From CAVVGB01 sp963747715 (GTDB lineage: Bacteria; Actinomycetota; Thermoleophilia; Gaiellales; Gaiellaceae): a DNA stretch of 64,000 nt. Shown here one piece after another: positions 55,316 to 63,897 of this stretch (the first letter of the stretch is position 1; each line of letters starts with the position of its first letter). Both the position numbers and the translations under genes were made by a program. Under the pieces are notes generated by a model. The model was not told where the DNA came from, ran no database searches, and was given only the letters and a program-made list of their open reading frames with translations. The stretch lies in NCBI GenBank assembly GCA_963747715.1, contig CAVVGB010000008.1, positions 190,436 through 254,435 of the forward strand, in the 5' to 3' direction.

Positions 55316-56074
55316 GTGGATCCGACCCGCGCCCCGGCGCCGACCTGTGCGGCCGAGCAGCTCCGGCTGCTGTGGTCGGAGCATTCGGCAGCTGTCGCCT
55401 GGGAGTACCCGTCCGACTGGTACGTCCCCGCAGTCGACGCCGTCTGCGAAGCCGTCGTGGAGCACCGGGATGCCTGGGCCGCGGCCGAACGGTTGGGCCG
55501 GGATCGCGCCGCCGCCGGCACGCCACTGGCCGAGACGCTGTCCGATGTCGACGCGCTCGTCGACGTGGCCCCGGATGCACCCGTCGAGACCCTGCGCCGA
55601 GCGGTTCCGCTGGGCTGGGCGGACCGCCTGATGGCCCCGCCGATCTCCGTCGTCGACCCGCTCACCGGCCTGGTGTCCTCGGAGTACCTGCAGGTCAGGC
55701 TGCTGGAGATCTACGCGGCAGCGGAGTCGGGCGGATATCCCGTGCCGGCCACCAGCGCCTTCGTCGTCGTCCGGCTCGATCTCACCCACCATCACGGACT
55801 CGACCGGCTGCTGCCGATGATGCTGGCCGCCGACGCCATGCGCTCGGCGCACTCGGCGGGGGAGACCATCGCCGGTGTCTCCGACCGGGTGGCGGTTGTC
55901 CTCACCCCGCGGACGGCCGGCCTGCCCCTGCAGGCGGTCGCTCTGGCCGAGTTGCTCGCGCACCGGCTGGCCGCAGATCCGACGATCGATGTCGGGCCAC
56001 CCGAGGTCTGGATCGAGGGTCTGCCCACCGGCTATGACGCAGCCATCGACCTGCTCCTGGAGCTGGGTCGTTGA
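55316..56074 (+). CDS. degenerate GGDEF-domain-like protein
   Basis: A 252-residue protein. The N-terminal 110 residues are helical and alanine-rich. From residue 115, SVVDPLTGLVSSEYLQVRLLEIY matches the opening of a GGDEF domain, and SAFVVVRLDL its next strand, but the GGDEF loop itself is missing (ETIAGVSDRVAVVLTPR stands there), so cyclase activity is unlikely. It could bind nucleotide or act as a protein partner. GTG 55316 has GAGGAGAG six bases before it. It lies divergent to the sigma fusion, 370 bases away, and may work with it; purK follows. Confidence 0.6.
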   Translation: MDPTRAPAPTCAAEQLRLLWSEHSAAVAWEYPSDWYVPAVDAVCEAVVEHRDAWAAAERLGRDRAAAGTPLAETLSDVDALVDVAPDAPVETLRRAVPLGWADRLMAPPISVVDPLTGLVSSEYLQVRLLEIYAAAESGGYPVPATSAFVVVRLDLTHHHGLDRLLPMMLAADAMRSAHSAGETIAGVSDRVAVVLTPRTAGLPLQAVALAELLAHRLAADPTIDVGPPEVWIEGLPTGYDAAIDLLLELGR

Positions 56075-56121
56075 TGGTGGCACCGGCGGTGCCGCCGGGC
56101 CAACCGTCCGGACCGCTCGCA

Positions 56122-56127
56122 TAGGCT
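56122..56127 (+). promoter_or_regulatory. -10 hexamer TAGGCT for purK
   Basis: TAGGCT ends eight bases before the GTG at 56136; no ribosome binding site is visible, so a leaderless or nearly leaderless transcript is likely. Confidence 0.4.
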
Positions 56128-56135
56128 CACGTCCC

Positions 56136-57404
56136 GTGGACGACCGGACGGGACTGCCCCGCGTCGGCATGGTCGGCGGCGGGCAACTGGCCCGGATGAC
56201 CCACCAGGCCGCCATCGCGCTCGGCCAGACACTGCGGGTACTGGCCGAACGCCCCGACGACTCGGCCGCCCTGGTCACTCCCGACGTCCAGCTCGGCCAC
56301 CACACCGACCTGGCCGCCCTGCGCACCTTCGCCGCCGGGTGTGACGTCGTCACGTTCGACCACGAGCACGTTCCCGGCGATCACATCAGGGCGCTGGTCG
56401 CCGACGGTGCCGTCGTGCACCCCGGCGCCGACGCCCTTCAGTTCGCCCAGGACAAGGCCTTGATGCGGACCCGGCTGGTCGGGCTCGGCGCCCCGGTTCC
56501 GCCCTTCGAGATCCTCGACGAGCCCGACGCCCGCGCCCTCGGCCGCGCCATCAACGGGTTCGCCGACCGTCATGGCTGGCCGGTCGTCGTCAAGACCGCC
56601 ACCGGCGGTTACGACGGCCGCGGGGTGTGGGTGGTGGCCGACGCTCAGGCGTCCGAACCCGTTGCGGCGAACCTGGCCGGCGCCCGCAGGTTGCTGCTCG
56701 AGCCGTTCATCGCGATGGACCGCGAACTCGCCGCCGTCGTCGCCCGCTCCCCGTTCGGCCAGGCGGCCGTGTGGCCCGTCGTCCAGACGGTGCAGGCCGA
56801 GGGCATCTGCGTCGAGGTGATCGCCCCTGCCCCCGACCTGGCTGCGTCCACGGCCGTCGCCGCCGAGGAACTGGCCCTGCGGATCGCGGGCGAGCTCGGC
56901 GTCGTCGGCGTGCTGGCCGTCGAGCTGTTCCAGGTACCGGTGTCGGCCGGTTATCCGGCCGGGCTGGTCGTCAACGAACTGGCCATGCGTCCGCACAACT
57001 CCGCGCACTGGTCGATGGACGGGGCGGTCACCGGTCAGTTCGAGCAGCACCTGCGGGCGGTCCTGGACTATCCGCTGGGTCGCACCGATGCAGTCGCGCC
57101 CTACACCGTGATGGCCAACGTGCTCGGCGGGCCGGCCCCGACCGGGGCCGAGGGCGCGGACATCGGGATGGACGAGCGGGTGCACCACCTGGCGGCCCGT
57201 TTCCCCGACGTCAAGGTTCACCTGTACGGCAAGGGCTTCCGGCCGGGCCGCAAGCTCGGGCACGTGAACGTCCTCGGCGCGGACCTGGCGGACCTGCGAC
57301 GTCGGGCCGGTCTGGCCGCAGGGTGGCTCGGGTCCGGGATCTGGCCGGACGGTTACCAGGTGCACGGCCGCAGGGACGACGACGGAGAGCGGAGCGCGAC
57401 ATGA
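56136..57404 (+). CDS. purK: 5-(carboxyamino)imidazole ribonucleotide synthase
   Basis: A 422-residue ATP-grasp enzyme of purine synthesis that carboxylates AIR to N5-CAIR. Seen: VGMVGGGQLARMTHQAAIALG at the start, VVTFDHEHVPGDHIRAL, the ATP-binding VVVKTATGGYDGRGVWVV, and VVNELAMRPHNSAHWSMDGAV near the active site. It is longer than many PurK proteins at its C-terminus. It overlaps purE by four bases. The purK-purE-fadE order is kept in many Actinomycetia. Confidence 0.95.
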   Translation: MDDRTGLPRVGMVGGGQLARMTHQAAIALGQTLRVLAERPDDSAALVTPDVQLGHHTDLAALRTFAAGCDVVTFDHEHVPGDHIRALVADGAVVHPGADALQFAQDKALMRTRLVGLGAPVPPFEILDEPDARALGRAINGFADRHGWPVVVKTATGGYDGRGVWVVADAQASEPVAANLAGARRLLLEPFIAMDRELAAVVARSPFGQAAVWPVVQTVQAEGICVEVIAPAPDLAASTAVAAEELALRIAGELGVVGVLAVELFQVPVSAGYPAGLVVNELAMRPHNSAHWSMDGAVTGQFEQHLRAVLDYPLGRTDAVAPYTVMANVLGGPAPTGAEGADIGMDERVHHLAARFPDVKVHLYGKGFRPGRKLGHVNVLGADLADLRRRAGLAAGWLGSGIWPDGYQVHGRRDDDGERSAT

Positions 57405-57952
57405 GTGACGGCGCTGCAGGTGGCCCAGCGGTCGGCCTGGTGATGGGCAGCGACTCGGACTGGCCGGTGATGTCGGCTGCTGCCGGGATCCTCGACGACT
57501 TCGGTGTCGGCTACGAGGTGGGTGTCTACTCCGCGCATCGCACCCCGCAACGCATGCTCGACTACGCCTCGGGTGCGGCCGACCGCGGGCTGCAGGTGAT
57601 CATCGCCGGTGCCGGCGGCGCCGCGCACCTGCCGGGCATGGTCGCTTCGGCGACCGTACTGCCGGTGATCGGGGTGCCGGTGCCGTTGGCCCGGCTCGAC
57701 GGTCTTGACTCCCTGCTCTCGATCGTGCAGATGCCGACCGGCATCCCGGTGGCGACGGTGTCCATCGGCGGGGCGGCCAATGCGGGGTTGCTCGCGGTGC
57801 GCATCCTGGCCGCCGGGACCTCCGACGAGGCCCGCCGGCTCGCCGCCCGGCTCGCCGGCTACGCCTCGGATCTGCAGGACCTCGTGCTCGGCAAGCACGA
57901 CGCGCTGCGCGCGGCCAACGATCCGACGGTCCGCGATGCCCGATCGACCTGA
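57401..57952 (+). CDS. purE: N5-carboxyaminoimidazole ribonucleotide mutase
   Basis: A 183-residue class I PurE converting N5-CAIR to CAIR. Signature: VMGSDSDWPVMSAAAG, VYSAHRTPQRMLDYA (catalytic His), IIAGAGGAAHLPGMVA, GVPVPLARLDGLDSLLSIVQMP. The ATG overlaps the purK stop (ATGA). Directly after the stop lies an inverted repeat that may end the transcript. Confidence 0.96.
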   Translation: MSDGAAGGPAVGLVMGSDSDWPVMSAAAGILDDFGVGYEVGVYSAHRTPQRMLDYASGAADRGLQVIIAGAGGAAHLPGMVASATVLPVIGVPVPLARLDGLDSLLSIVQMPTGIPVATVSIGGAANAGLLAVRILAAGTSDEARRLAARLAGYASDLQDLVLGKHDALRAANDPTVRDARST

Positions 57953-57956
57953 GTTC

Positions 57957-58008
57957 AGCGGAGGCTGTCCGGGGTCCGGTGGCCCGCCGACCCTGCAGGT
58001 CCTCCGCT
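57957..58008. repeat. imperfect inverted repeat after purE, related to the element at 40451
   Basis: AGCGGAGG at 57957-57964 pairs with CCTCCGCT at 58001-58008; the inner parts pair only partly. Its right half, CCCTGCAGGTCCTCCGCTC, resembles the right arm of the element at 40489. It may be a terminator or a dispersed repeat. Confidence 0.4.
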
Positions 58009-58141
58009 CGACGGAAGGTGCGGCCCGGCAAGGACTACGATCGAAAGTTACCGGCCGGTAGCACTGGTCAGCACGCGACCTTGCCCATGCCCGGCCACCG
58101 CGGTCCGTCGTCGGGCCGCCCGAACCGCAGGGAGCAGCACC

Positions 58142-59287
58142 GTGTCCGACCTGTTCAGCCTCACCGACGACCACCGCGCCGTTCGCGAAGCCGTGCGCGA
58201 GATCGCGGTGGCGGAGATCCTGCCGTTCGCCGCCGACTGCGACGAGCACGAGCGTTACCCGATCGAGGCGCAGAAGGCCCTCACCGCATCGGGTTTCCAG
58301 GCTGTGCACATCCCGGAGGCGTACGACGGCGCCGGGGCCGACGCGGTGGCGACGGTGATCGTGATCGAGGAGGTTGCGCGGGTCTGTGCCTCGAGCTCGC
58401 TGATTCCCGCGGTCAACAAGCTCGGCTCCATGCCGATCATCTTGTCCGCTTCCGAGGAGTTGAAGCAGCAGGTACTACCGTCGCTCGCCTCGGGCGAGGC
58501 GATGATCAGCTACGCGCTGTCTGAGCGCGAAGCCGGCTCCGACGCCGCCGCCATGCGCACCAGGGCGGTCGCCGACGGCGACGAGTGGGTGCTGAACGGG
58601 ACCAAGTGCTGGATCACCAACGCCGGGGTGTCGTCGTGGTACACGGTGATGGCCGTCACCGACCCGGACGCCCGCGCCAACGGCATCTCGGCGTTCGTCG
58701 TCCACGCCGACGACCCCGGCTTCGAGGTCGGGACGAAGGAACGCAAGCTCGGCATCAAGGGCTCACCCACCCGGGAGATCCACTTCGACAACTGCCGGAT
58801 CCCCGGCGACCGGATCATCGGCGAGCCGGGCACCGGCTTCAAGACGGCGCTGGCCACGCTGGACCACACCCGCCCGACGATCGGGGCTCAGGCGGTCGGG
58901 ATCGCCCAGGGTGCCCTTGACGTCGCCATCGGCTACGTCAAGGAGCGCAAGCAGTTCGGCAAGCACCTGGCCGAGTTCCAGGCCCTGCAGTTCATGATCG
59001 CCGACATGGCCATGGACATCGAGGCGTCACGGACCCTGGTGTACCAGGCGGCGGCCGCCGCCGAGCGCGGCGACGCGAACAGGGGTTTCCTCGCCTCGGC
59101 GGCCAAGACGCTGGCCTCCGACACGGCCATGAAGGTCACCGTCGACGCCGTGCAGTTGCTCGGCGGCGCCGGCTACACCCGCGACTTCCCTGTGGAGCGG
59201 ATGATGCGGGACGCCAAGATCACCCAGATCTACGAGGGCACCAACCAGGTGCAGCGTCTGGTGATGGCCCGCTCGCTGCTGCGCTGA
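58142..59287 (+). CDS. acyl-CoA dehydrogenase (FadE25-like)
   Basis: A 381-residue flavin acyl-CoA dehydrogenase. SYALSEREAGSDAAAM and CWITNAGVSSWYTVMAV are the FAD/substrate motifs; GIKGSPTREIHFDNCRIP and RKQFGKHLAEFQALQFMIADM follow; the catalytic Glu is in QIYEGTNQVQR. Placement behind purE matches fadE25 of mycobacteria. Start GTG 58142 is preceded by AGGGAGCAGCACC, a good ribosome site. Substrate chain length is not evident. Confidence 0.94.
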   Translation: MSDLFSLTDDHRAVREAVREIAVAEILPFAADCDEHERYPIEAQKALTASGFQAVHIPEAYDGAGADAVATVIVIEEVARVCASSSLIPAVNKLGSMPIILSASEELKQQVLPSLASGEAMISYALSEREAGSDAAAMRTRAVADGDEWVLNGTKCWITNAGVSSWYTVMAVTDPDARANGISAFVVHADDPGFEVGTKERKLGIKGSPTREIHFDNCRIPGDRIIGEPGTGFKTALATLDHTRPTIGAQAVGIAQGALDVAIGYVKERKQFGKHLAEFQALQFMIADMAMDIEASRTLVYQAAAAAERGDANRGFLASAAKTLASDTAMKVTVDAVQLLGGAGYTRDFPVERMMRDAKITQIYEGTNQVQRLVMARSLLR

Positions 59288-59456
59288 TCCGACCGCCGAT
59301 CGGTCGCCCAACGGCGGGTGGTCCGCCCCGGGTGAAACGTATCGAGGAAAATCCCCAAGAAAACTTCGTCGGAGATGTCGATCCGGCGCACCTTCGTTCG
59401 GCACATGGGTGTCAGCAACTGCCAGGGCACCCGCCCGCAACGCAAGGAGCAGCACC

Positions 59457-60023
59457 ATGGGATTCATCAAGTCCGGCCTGTTCATCTCCCTCGACGGAGT
59501 CATCGAGGCCCCCGAGACCTGGCACTTCCCCTACTTCGACGACCAGATGGGCGCAGCCGTCGGAGCCCTGATGAGTGGCAATGACGCGATGTTGCTCGGA
59601 CGGCAGACGTACGAGGATTTCGCCGGCTATTGGCCAGGGGCGGACCCGTCGGACCCGTTCACCGGGCAGATGAATGAGTCCCGCAAGTACGTCGTCTCCA
59701 CCACCCTGACCGATCCGACCTGGCAGAACACCTCGGCCATCAATGGCGACGTCGCCGTGGAACTGGCGGCGTTGAAGCAGACCACCGGTCTCGGGACCTC
59801 CGGGAGCGCAACGCTGGTGCGGTGGCTTCTCGAGCAGGGCCTGCTCGACGAGTTGCACCTGCTGGTGCACCCGATCGTCGTCGGGCACGGCAAGAAGCTG
59901 TTCACCGACGGGACCACCGTCCCGCTCGCCCTGCAGTCCTCGACCACCTTCGACAGTGGGGTGCTGCACCTCGTCTACACCAGGGCCGGCGCCGACGCCC
60001 CCGACGCCCGGCCCGCACAATGA
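59457..60023 (+). CDS. dihydrofolate reductase-like (RibD C-terminal) protein
   Basis: A 188-residue protein of the RibD_C/DHFR fold common in Actinobacteria: FISLDGVIEAPETWHFPYFDDQ, AMLLGRQTYEDFAGYWP, KYVVSTTLTDPTW, then ATLVRWLLEQGLLDELHLLVHPIVVGHGKKLF. AAGGAG six bases before the ATG fixes the start. It likely is an NADPH-dependent reductase of unknown substrate. It leads a small group with a YCII protein and an ECF42-type sigma factor. Confidence 0.9.
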   Translation: MGFIKSGLFISLDGVIEAPETWHFPYFDDQMGAAVGALMSGNDAMLLGRQTYEDFAGYWPGADPSDPFTGQMNESRKYVVSTTLTDPTWQNTSAINGDVAVELAALKQTTGLGTSGSATLVRWLLEQGLLDELHLLVHPIVVGHGKKLFTDGTTVPLALQSSTTFDSGVLHLVYTRAGADAPDARPAQ

Positions 60024-60065
60024 ACTGCCCGATGAACAGCCCCGCGCCGGAGGAAGGGGACGACC

Positions 60066-60434
60066 GTGCGCTACATGGTGATGCATTACCAGACCCAACA
60101 GGACGAGGACGGGATCCCGCCGTCGCCCGAGAAGCAGGCGGCCATCGGCGAATACCTGCAGGAGATGGCGATGTCCGGCGTGCTGCTCGCCGGTGAAGGG
60201 GTCGCCTCCAGTTCGGCCGGCGCGCGGGTGGAGGTGAGCGACGGTGCGACCAGAGTGATCGACGGGCCCTTCGCCGAGGCCAAGGAACTCATCGGCGGTT
60301 TCGCGATCATCGATGTCGGCTCACTGGCCGAAGCGGTCGAGCACGCCCGGACGTACGCCTTGCTGGTCGGAACGGATCGGGTGGACGTCCGCAGGGTGGT
60401 CGAGTTGGAGGATCTGCAGGCCCGGTCCGGGTAG
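60066..60434 (+). CDS. YCII-related (DGPF) protein
   Basis: A 122-residue YCII-fold protein with the DGPF signature in VIDGPFAEAKELIGGFAIIDV. Such proteins are encoded next to ECF42-type sigma factors in many bacteria and are thought to be their targets or partners; exactly this neighbour follows 16 bases on. GTG 60066 has GGAGGAAGGGGA upstream. No catalytic residues are assigned. Confidence 0.9.
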   Translation: MRYMVMHYQTQQDEDGIPPSPEKQAAIGEYLQEMAMSGVLLAGEGVASSSAGARVEVSDGATRVIDGPFAEAKELIGGFAIIDVGSLAEAVEHARTYALLVGTDRVDVRRVVELEDLQARSG

Positions 60435-60449
60435 GCAGCGGCCACGACA

Positions 60450-61814
60450 GTGACGGCGCAGAGCTCGAGCAGCGGAGGCGATCTCGTCGGCGGCGAGCTG
60501 GATCGCCGGCTGGCGACGCTGTGGCGCATGGAGTCGCCGCGGTTGATCGCCCGGCTGGTGCGGCTGGTCGGTGATCTCGACTCGGCCCAGGAGATTGCGC
60601 AGGACGTTTTCGTTGCCGCGCTGGAGAAGTGGCGTTCGGCCGGCGTCCCGGAGAATCCGGCGGGTTGGTTGTCGGCGACCGGAAGGTACTTGGCGGTGGA
60701 CCTGATCCGCCGCCGGGACACCCAGCGTGGCAAGTACCGGCTGGTGGCGGCGCTGGTTGTCCCAGCGCCGGCAGCCTTCCAACCCGACGTGGACGAGATC
60801 GTCGACGCCGACCTGGCCGACGACCTGCTCGGGCTGATCTTCATGGCCTGCCATCCGATGCTGTCGCCGGACGCCAGGTCGGCGCTGACGCTCAAGCTGG
60901 TGTGTGGGCTGAGCGCCGACGACATCGCCAGGGCGTTCCTGACCCGGCCGGCCACGATCGCGCAGCGCATCGTCCGGGCCAAGCGCACGCTCGCCGCGGC
61001 GAAGGTCCGGTTCGAGTTGCCCACCGGCCCCGAGCGGACCGCGCGGCTCGATGCCGTCCGCGAGGTCGTCTACCTGGTGTTCAACGAGGGCTACACGCCG
61101 ACCGGCGGCGAGCAGTGGGTCGGCAGCGAGCTGTGCGCGGAAGCGCTCCGGCTCGGCCGGATGCTCGCTGCGCTCACCCCGAGGGACACCGAGACCCTCG
61201 GCCTGCTTGCCCTGATCGAGTTGCAGGCGTCCCGGCTCCGGGCCAGGACCGGGCCGGCCGGGGAACCGATCCTGTTGGAGGAGCAGGACCGATCGCGCTG
61301 GGATCGGCTGCTGATTCATCGCGGTCTGGCCGGGTTGGAGCGCATCGAGGACCTCGGGGGTACCACCGGGCCGTACGCATTGCAGGCGGCGATCGCGGCG
61401 TGCCACGCCAGGGCCACCCGCGCCGTTGACACCGACTGGGAGCGGATCACCGCGCTCTATGACGGGCTGGCTAGGGTGATGCCGTCGCCGGTGGTCGAGC
61501 TCAACCGGGCGGTCGCCACCGGCCGGGCCTACGGTGCCGAGGCCGGCCTGGCCGTCCTGCAGCCGCTGCTGGACGATCCGCAGCTGCGTGGGTACCACCT
61601 GTTGCCGGCCGTCGCCGGGGACCTGTGGTGTCGGGCCGGGCAGCACCCCCGTGCCCGTGAGCTGTTCCTGCAGGCGGCGGCCATGACCGGCAATGGGGCC
61701 GAGCGCGCGACCATGCAGTTCCGCGCCGCCGCATGCGCCGCCGGCCATCCGCCGGCCCGGGGTTGCGGTGTCGCCCGCCCCGGGGTCAGTTGCCGACCGG
61801 AAGGGACGTCATGA
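60450..61814 (+). CDS. ECF42-type RNA polymerase sigma factor with C-terminal TPR-like domain
   Basis: A 454-residue sigma factor. Region 2: RLIARLVRLVGDLDSAQEIAQDVFVAALEKW and GWLSATGRYLAVDLIRR. Region 4: LTLKLVCGLSADDIARAFLTRPATIAQRIVRAKRTL. The C-terminal 250 residues form the helical extension typical of this group (VREVVYLVFNEGYTPTGG; MPSPVVELNRAVATGRAYG; LPAVAGDLWCRAGQHPRARELFLQA). The extension is needed for activity in studied members. No anti-sigma factor. It is coupled to the DGPF gene. The last 30 residues look atypical and may result from a frame change near the end, so the true stop may differ. Confidence 0.9.
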   Translation: MTAQSSSSGGDLVGGELDRRLATLWRMESPRLIARLVRLVGDLDSAQEIAQDVFVAALEKWRSAGVPENPAGWLSATGRYLAVDLIRRRDTQRGKYRLVAALVVPAPAAFQPDVDEIVDADLADDLLGLIFMACHPMLSPDARSALTLKLVCGLSADDIARAFLTRPATIAQRIVRAKRTLAAAKVRFELPTGPERTARLDAVREVVYLVFNEGYTPTGGEQWVGSELCAEALRLGRMLAALTPRDTETLGLLALIELQASRLRARTGPAGEPILLEEQDRSRWDRLLIHRGLAGLERIEDLGGTTGPYALQAAIAACHARATRAVDTDWERITALYDGLARVMPSPVVELNRAVATGRAYGAEAGLAVLQPLLDDPQLRGYHLLPAVAGDLWCRAGQHPRARELFLQAAAMTGNGAERATMQFRAAACAAGHPPARGCGVARPGVSCRPEGTS

Positions 61815-62804
61815 CACCGCTGCCTTGGCCCGGGTGTGCATGTGCGCCTTCATACCCGCGGCGATCGCCGCACCGAGCAGGTCACCGGCGACGAACACCA
61901 ACCGGGAGACGATGGCGACGGTTGCCGCCGTCGGCCCGCCCAGCGCCGCCTGGGTCAGCGCGACGAACATGGCCTCGCGCACCCCGAGCCCGCTCGGCAC
62001 GACGATGACCAGGAAGCCGGCCACCCAGGAGACGATGCCGGCGAACAGGATCGTCGCGACCGGGGCGTCCGGGGCGAAGGTCAGCGTCGTCGCGTAGACG
62101 GCCAATCCGTTGATCAGCCAACCGGGTGCGTGCAGCGCGACCAACCGGACCGATCTGCCCCATGACGGGATCTGCCGATCGGGGGAGCCGCCGAACACCT
62201 TTTCGGCCATCGTGAGGAGTTTGGCCAACACCTTGGGATGCAGGGCGATGAGACCGAGCGGGAGGACCAGGAACACCCACCAGCTGGACGCGATGGAGCC
62301 GCGGTCGAGCAGCACGACGACGGGTAGCAGCACGGCCGCCACCAGCGCACCGCACAGGTAGGTGGCACCCATCGACAGCGCGACGCTGTTGTAGGCGATC
62401 GAGCGCGGCACGCCGCCCCGGGTGGCCAACTCGCCGCGGCCCATCACCTGGAAGATCCCGCCGGGCACGTATTTGCCCAGATTGCCGATCTGGTACCAGA
62501 CGAACACGTCACGGTACCGGGTCCGGGCACCCAAAGCGGCCAGCACCGAGCGCCACACCAGACCGAGTGCGGTCATCCCGGCGAACGCGAGCAGCACCGC
62601 AACGATCAGCCAGCCCCAACGGGCCGCGCTGATGATGCTGCCGTACTGGCCCCACCCGTCGACGATCTTGGCGATGACAAAGTACAGGCCCGCGGCGGCG
62701 ATGATGCTGCCGACCACGACGGAGGCGACGGCGGTCTTCTTGCCTCGACCGGACTTCCGGTGGGCGGGCGGGGCCGCCGACTCCGGGACTGCCGACGACG
62801 TCAC
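61809..62804 (-). CDS. flippase-like membrane protein (LPG synthase TM / UPF0104 family)
   Basis: A 331-residue integral membrane protein with about eight helices: VVVGSIIAAAGLYFVIAKIV at residue 28, WGWLIVAVLLAFAGMTALGLVW, and later WWVFLVLPLGLIAL, APVATILFAGIVSWVAGFLVI. WYQIGNLGKYVPGGIFQVMGR near residue 115 is the family signature, and VPSGLGVREAMFVAL the second. Members transport or synthesise lipid-linked compounds. Its ATG overlaps the stop of the nitroreductase gene. Confidence 0.87.
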   Translation of the reverse strand: MTSSAVPESAAPPAHRKSGRGKKTAVASVVVGSIIAAAGLYFVIAKIVDGWGQYGSIISAARWGWLIVAVLLAFAGMTALGLVWRSVLAALGARTRYRDVFVWYQIGNLGKYVPGGIFQVMGRGELATRGGVPRSIAYNSVALSMGATYLCGALVAAVLLPVVVLLDRGSIASSWWVFLVLPLGLIALHPKVLAKLLTMAEKVFGGSPDRQIPSWGRSVRLVALHAPGWLINGLAVYATTLTFAPDAPVATILFAGIVSWVAGFLVIVVPSGLGVREAMFVALTQAALGGPTAATVAIVSRLVFVAGDLLGAAIAAGMKAHMHTRAKAAVS

Positions 62805-63897
62805 GCCGGGGGCAGGGTGTTGAACCTGCGTAGGACGTCCAGCGACTTCTTTTCGGAGTAAGGGATGATGCCTTCCGGATCGGCGTAGCCAACGGCCATG
62901 AGCATGATCACCCGCTCCTGCGGGGCCAGCCGCAGCGTCTTGGCCATCTTGGCCTCCAGCGGCTCGAAGTCCGGCCAGTTGATGACGCTGGATGCCAGGC
63001 CGAGGGCTCGAGGGCGTACATGAAACCCATCGCTGCGAGCGCCGCGTCGATGTAGATGAGGTGCCGGTCGCGGGGGGAGAAGTAGGAGTCGAGGTTCCCC
63101 TTGACGACGATCACCGTCGGGATCTGGTGACGATAACCGGCCGACCCGTTCGGGATGGCCGCGACCTTCTTCACCTGTTCCGGGTCGTCGAAAACGAGGA
63201 ACTCGTACGGCAGGCGGTTGCACGCGGTGGGTGACTGACGGCCGACCATCAAGGCCTTGTCGATCAGCTCGCGAGGCACCGGCCGGTCGGTGAACCAGCG
63301 CACCGATCGGCGCTGTTCGGCCAGGGCCAACAGCTGCTCGTAGTTGACGTCGCTGACGGTGCCGTCCTTGCGGGCGAACGGCCGGGACGTTGCGGTCACC
63401 GCTTCGAAGGTGACCTGCTTGAAACGGGTCAGCTGCGCGGCGACGACCGGGTCGGTCACGTCGACGATCTCGAAGTAGTGCGCCAGCACATTGTGGGCCC
63501 AGGAGAGCTCGGCGACGTCGATGCCGGAGTTGGTCGTCTCGTCGCGCAGCCGGACTGCCGTCTCGTAGAAGTCGACCGTCTCACCGATGTAGTCCTTGGC
63601 GAACACCGGCCGGCGGGGCCGCATCGACATGCCCTTCTCGAGCCGGTGGATGTTGCGCCGCAGCTCGACGTGGGTGGTCCTGGCCGTCTCGAGCTTGCGG
63701 TAGTACTCCCGCCGGCCGCGCAGCACGGCGTACTGCTCGCGGTTGAAGGTCAGCAGGCCGGGAATGGCGTACAGGGTGGCGGCGAATCTGTTGAACGCGC
63801 CGAAGTCGAGGGTCCAGCGGGTGACCGTGACATAGAGCCGCCGCACCCACGCGATCGCGAGGAGGTTCTTCGCCAGCGTGGTCAGTTTCTTCAGCAC
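62801..63897 (-). CDS. nitroreductase-family protein with long N-terminal extension, one frameshift
   Basis: About 366 residues. Residues 1-150 are an extension with RRNIHRLEKGMSMRPRRPVF, known from nitroreductase-like proteins in surface-polysaccharide clusters. The FMN-binding nitroreductase fold follows: LALAEQRRSVRWFTDRPVPRELI, MVGRQSPTACNRLPYEFLVF, then YIDAALAAMGFMYAL. At 63006-63013 one base is missing on the coding strand; after it LGLASSVINWPDFEPLEAKMAKTLRL and VGYADPEG complete the fold. It overlaps the flippase gene and may belong to the same envelope pathway. The 103 bases after its start, to the window end, hold nothing recognisable. Confidence 0.82.
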
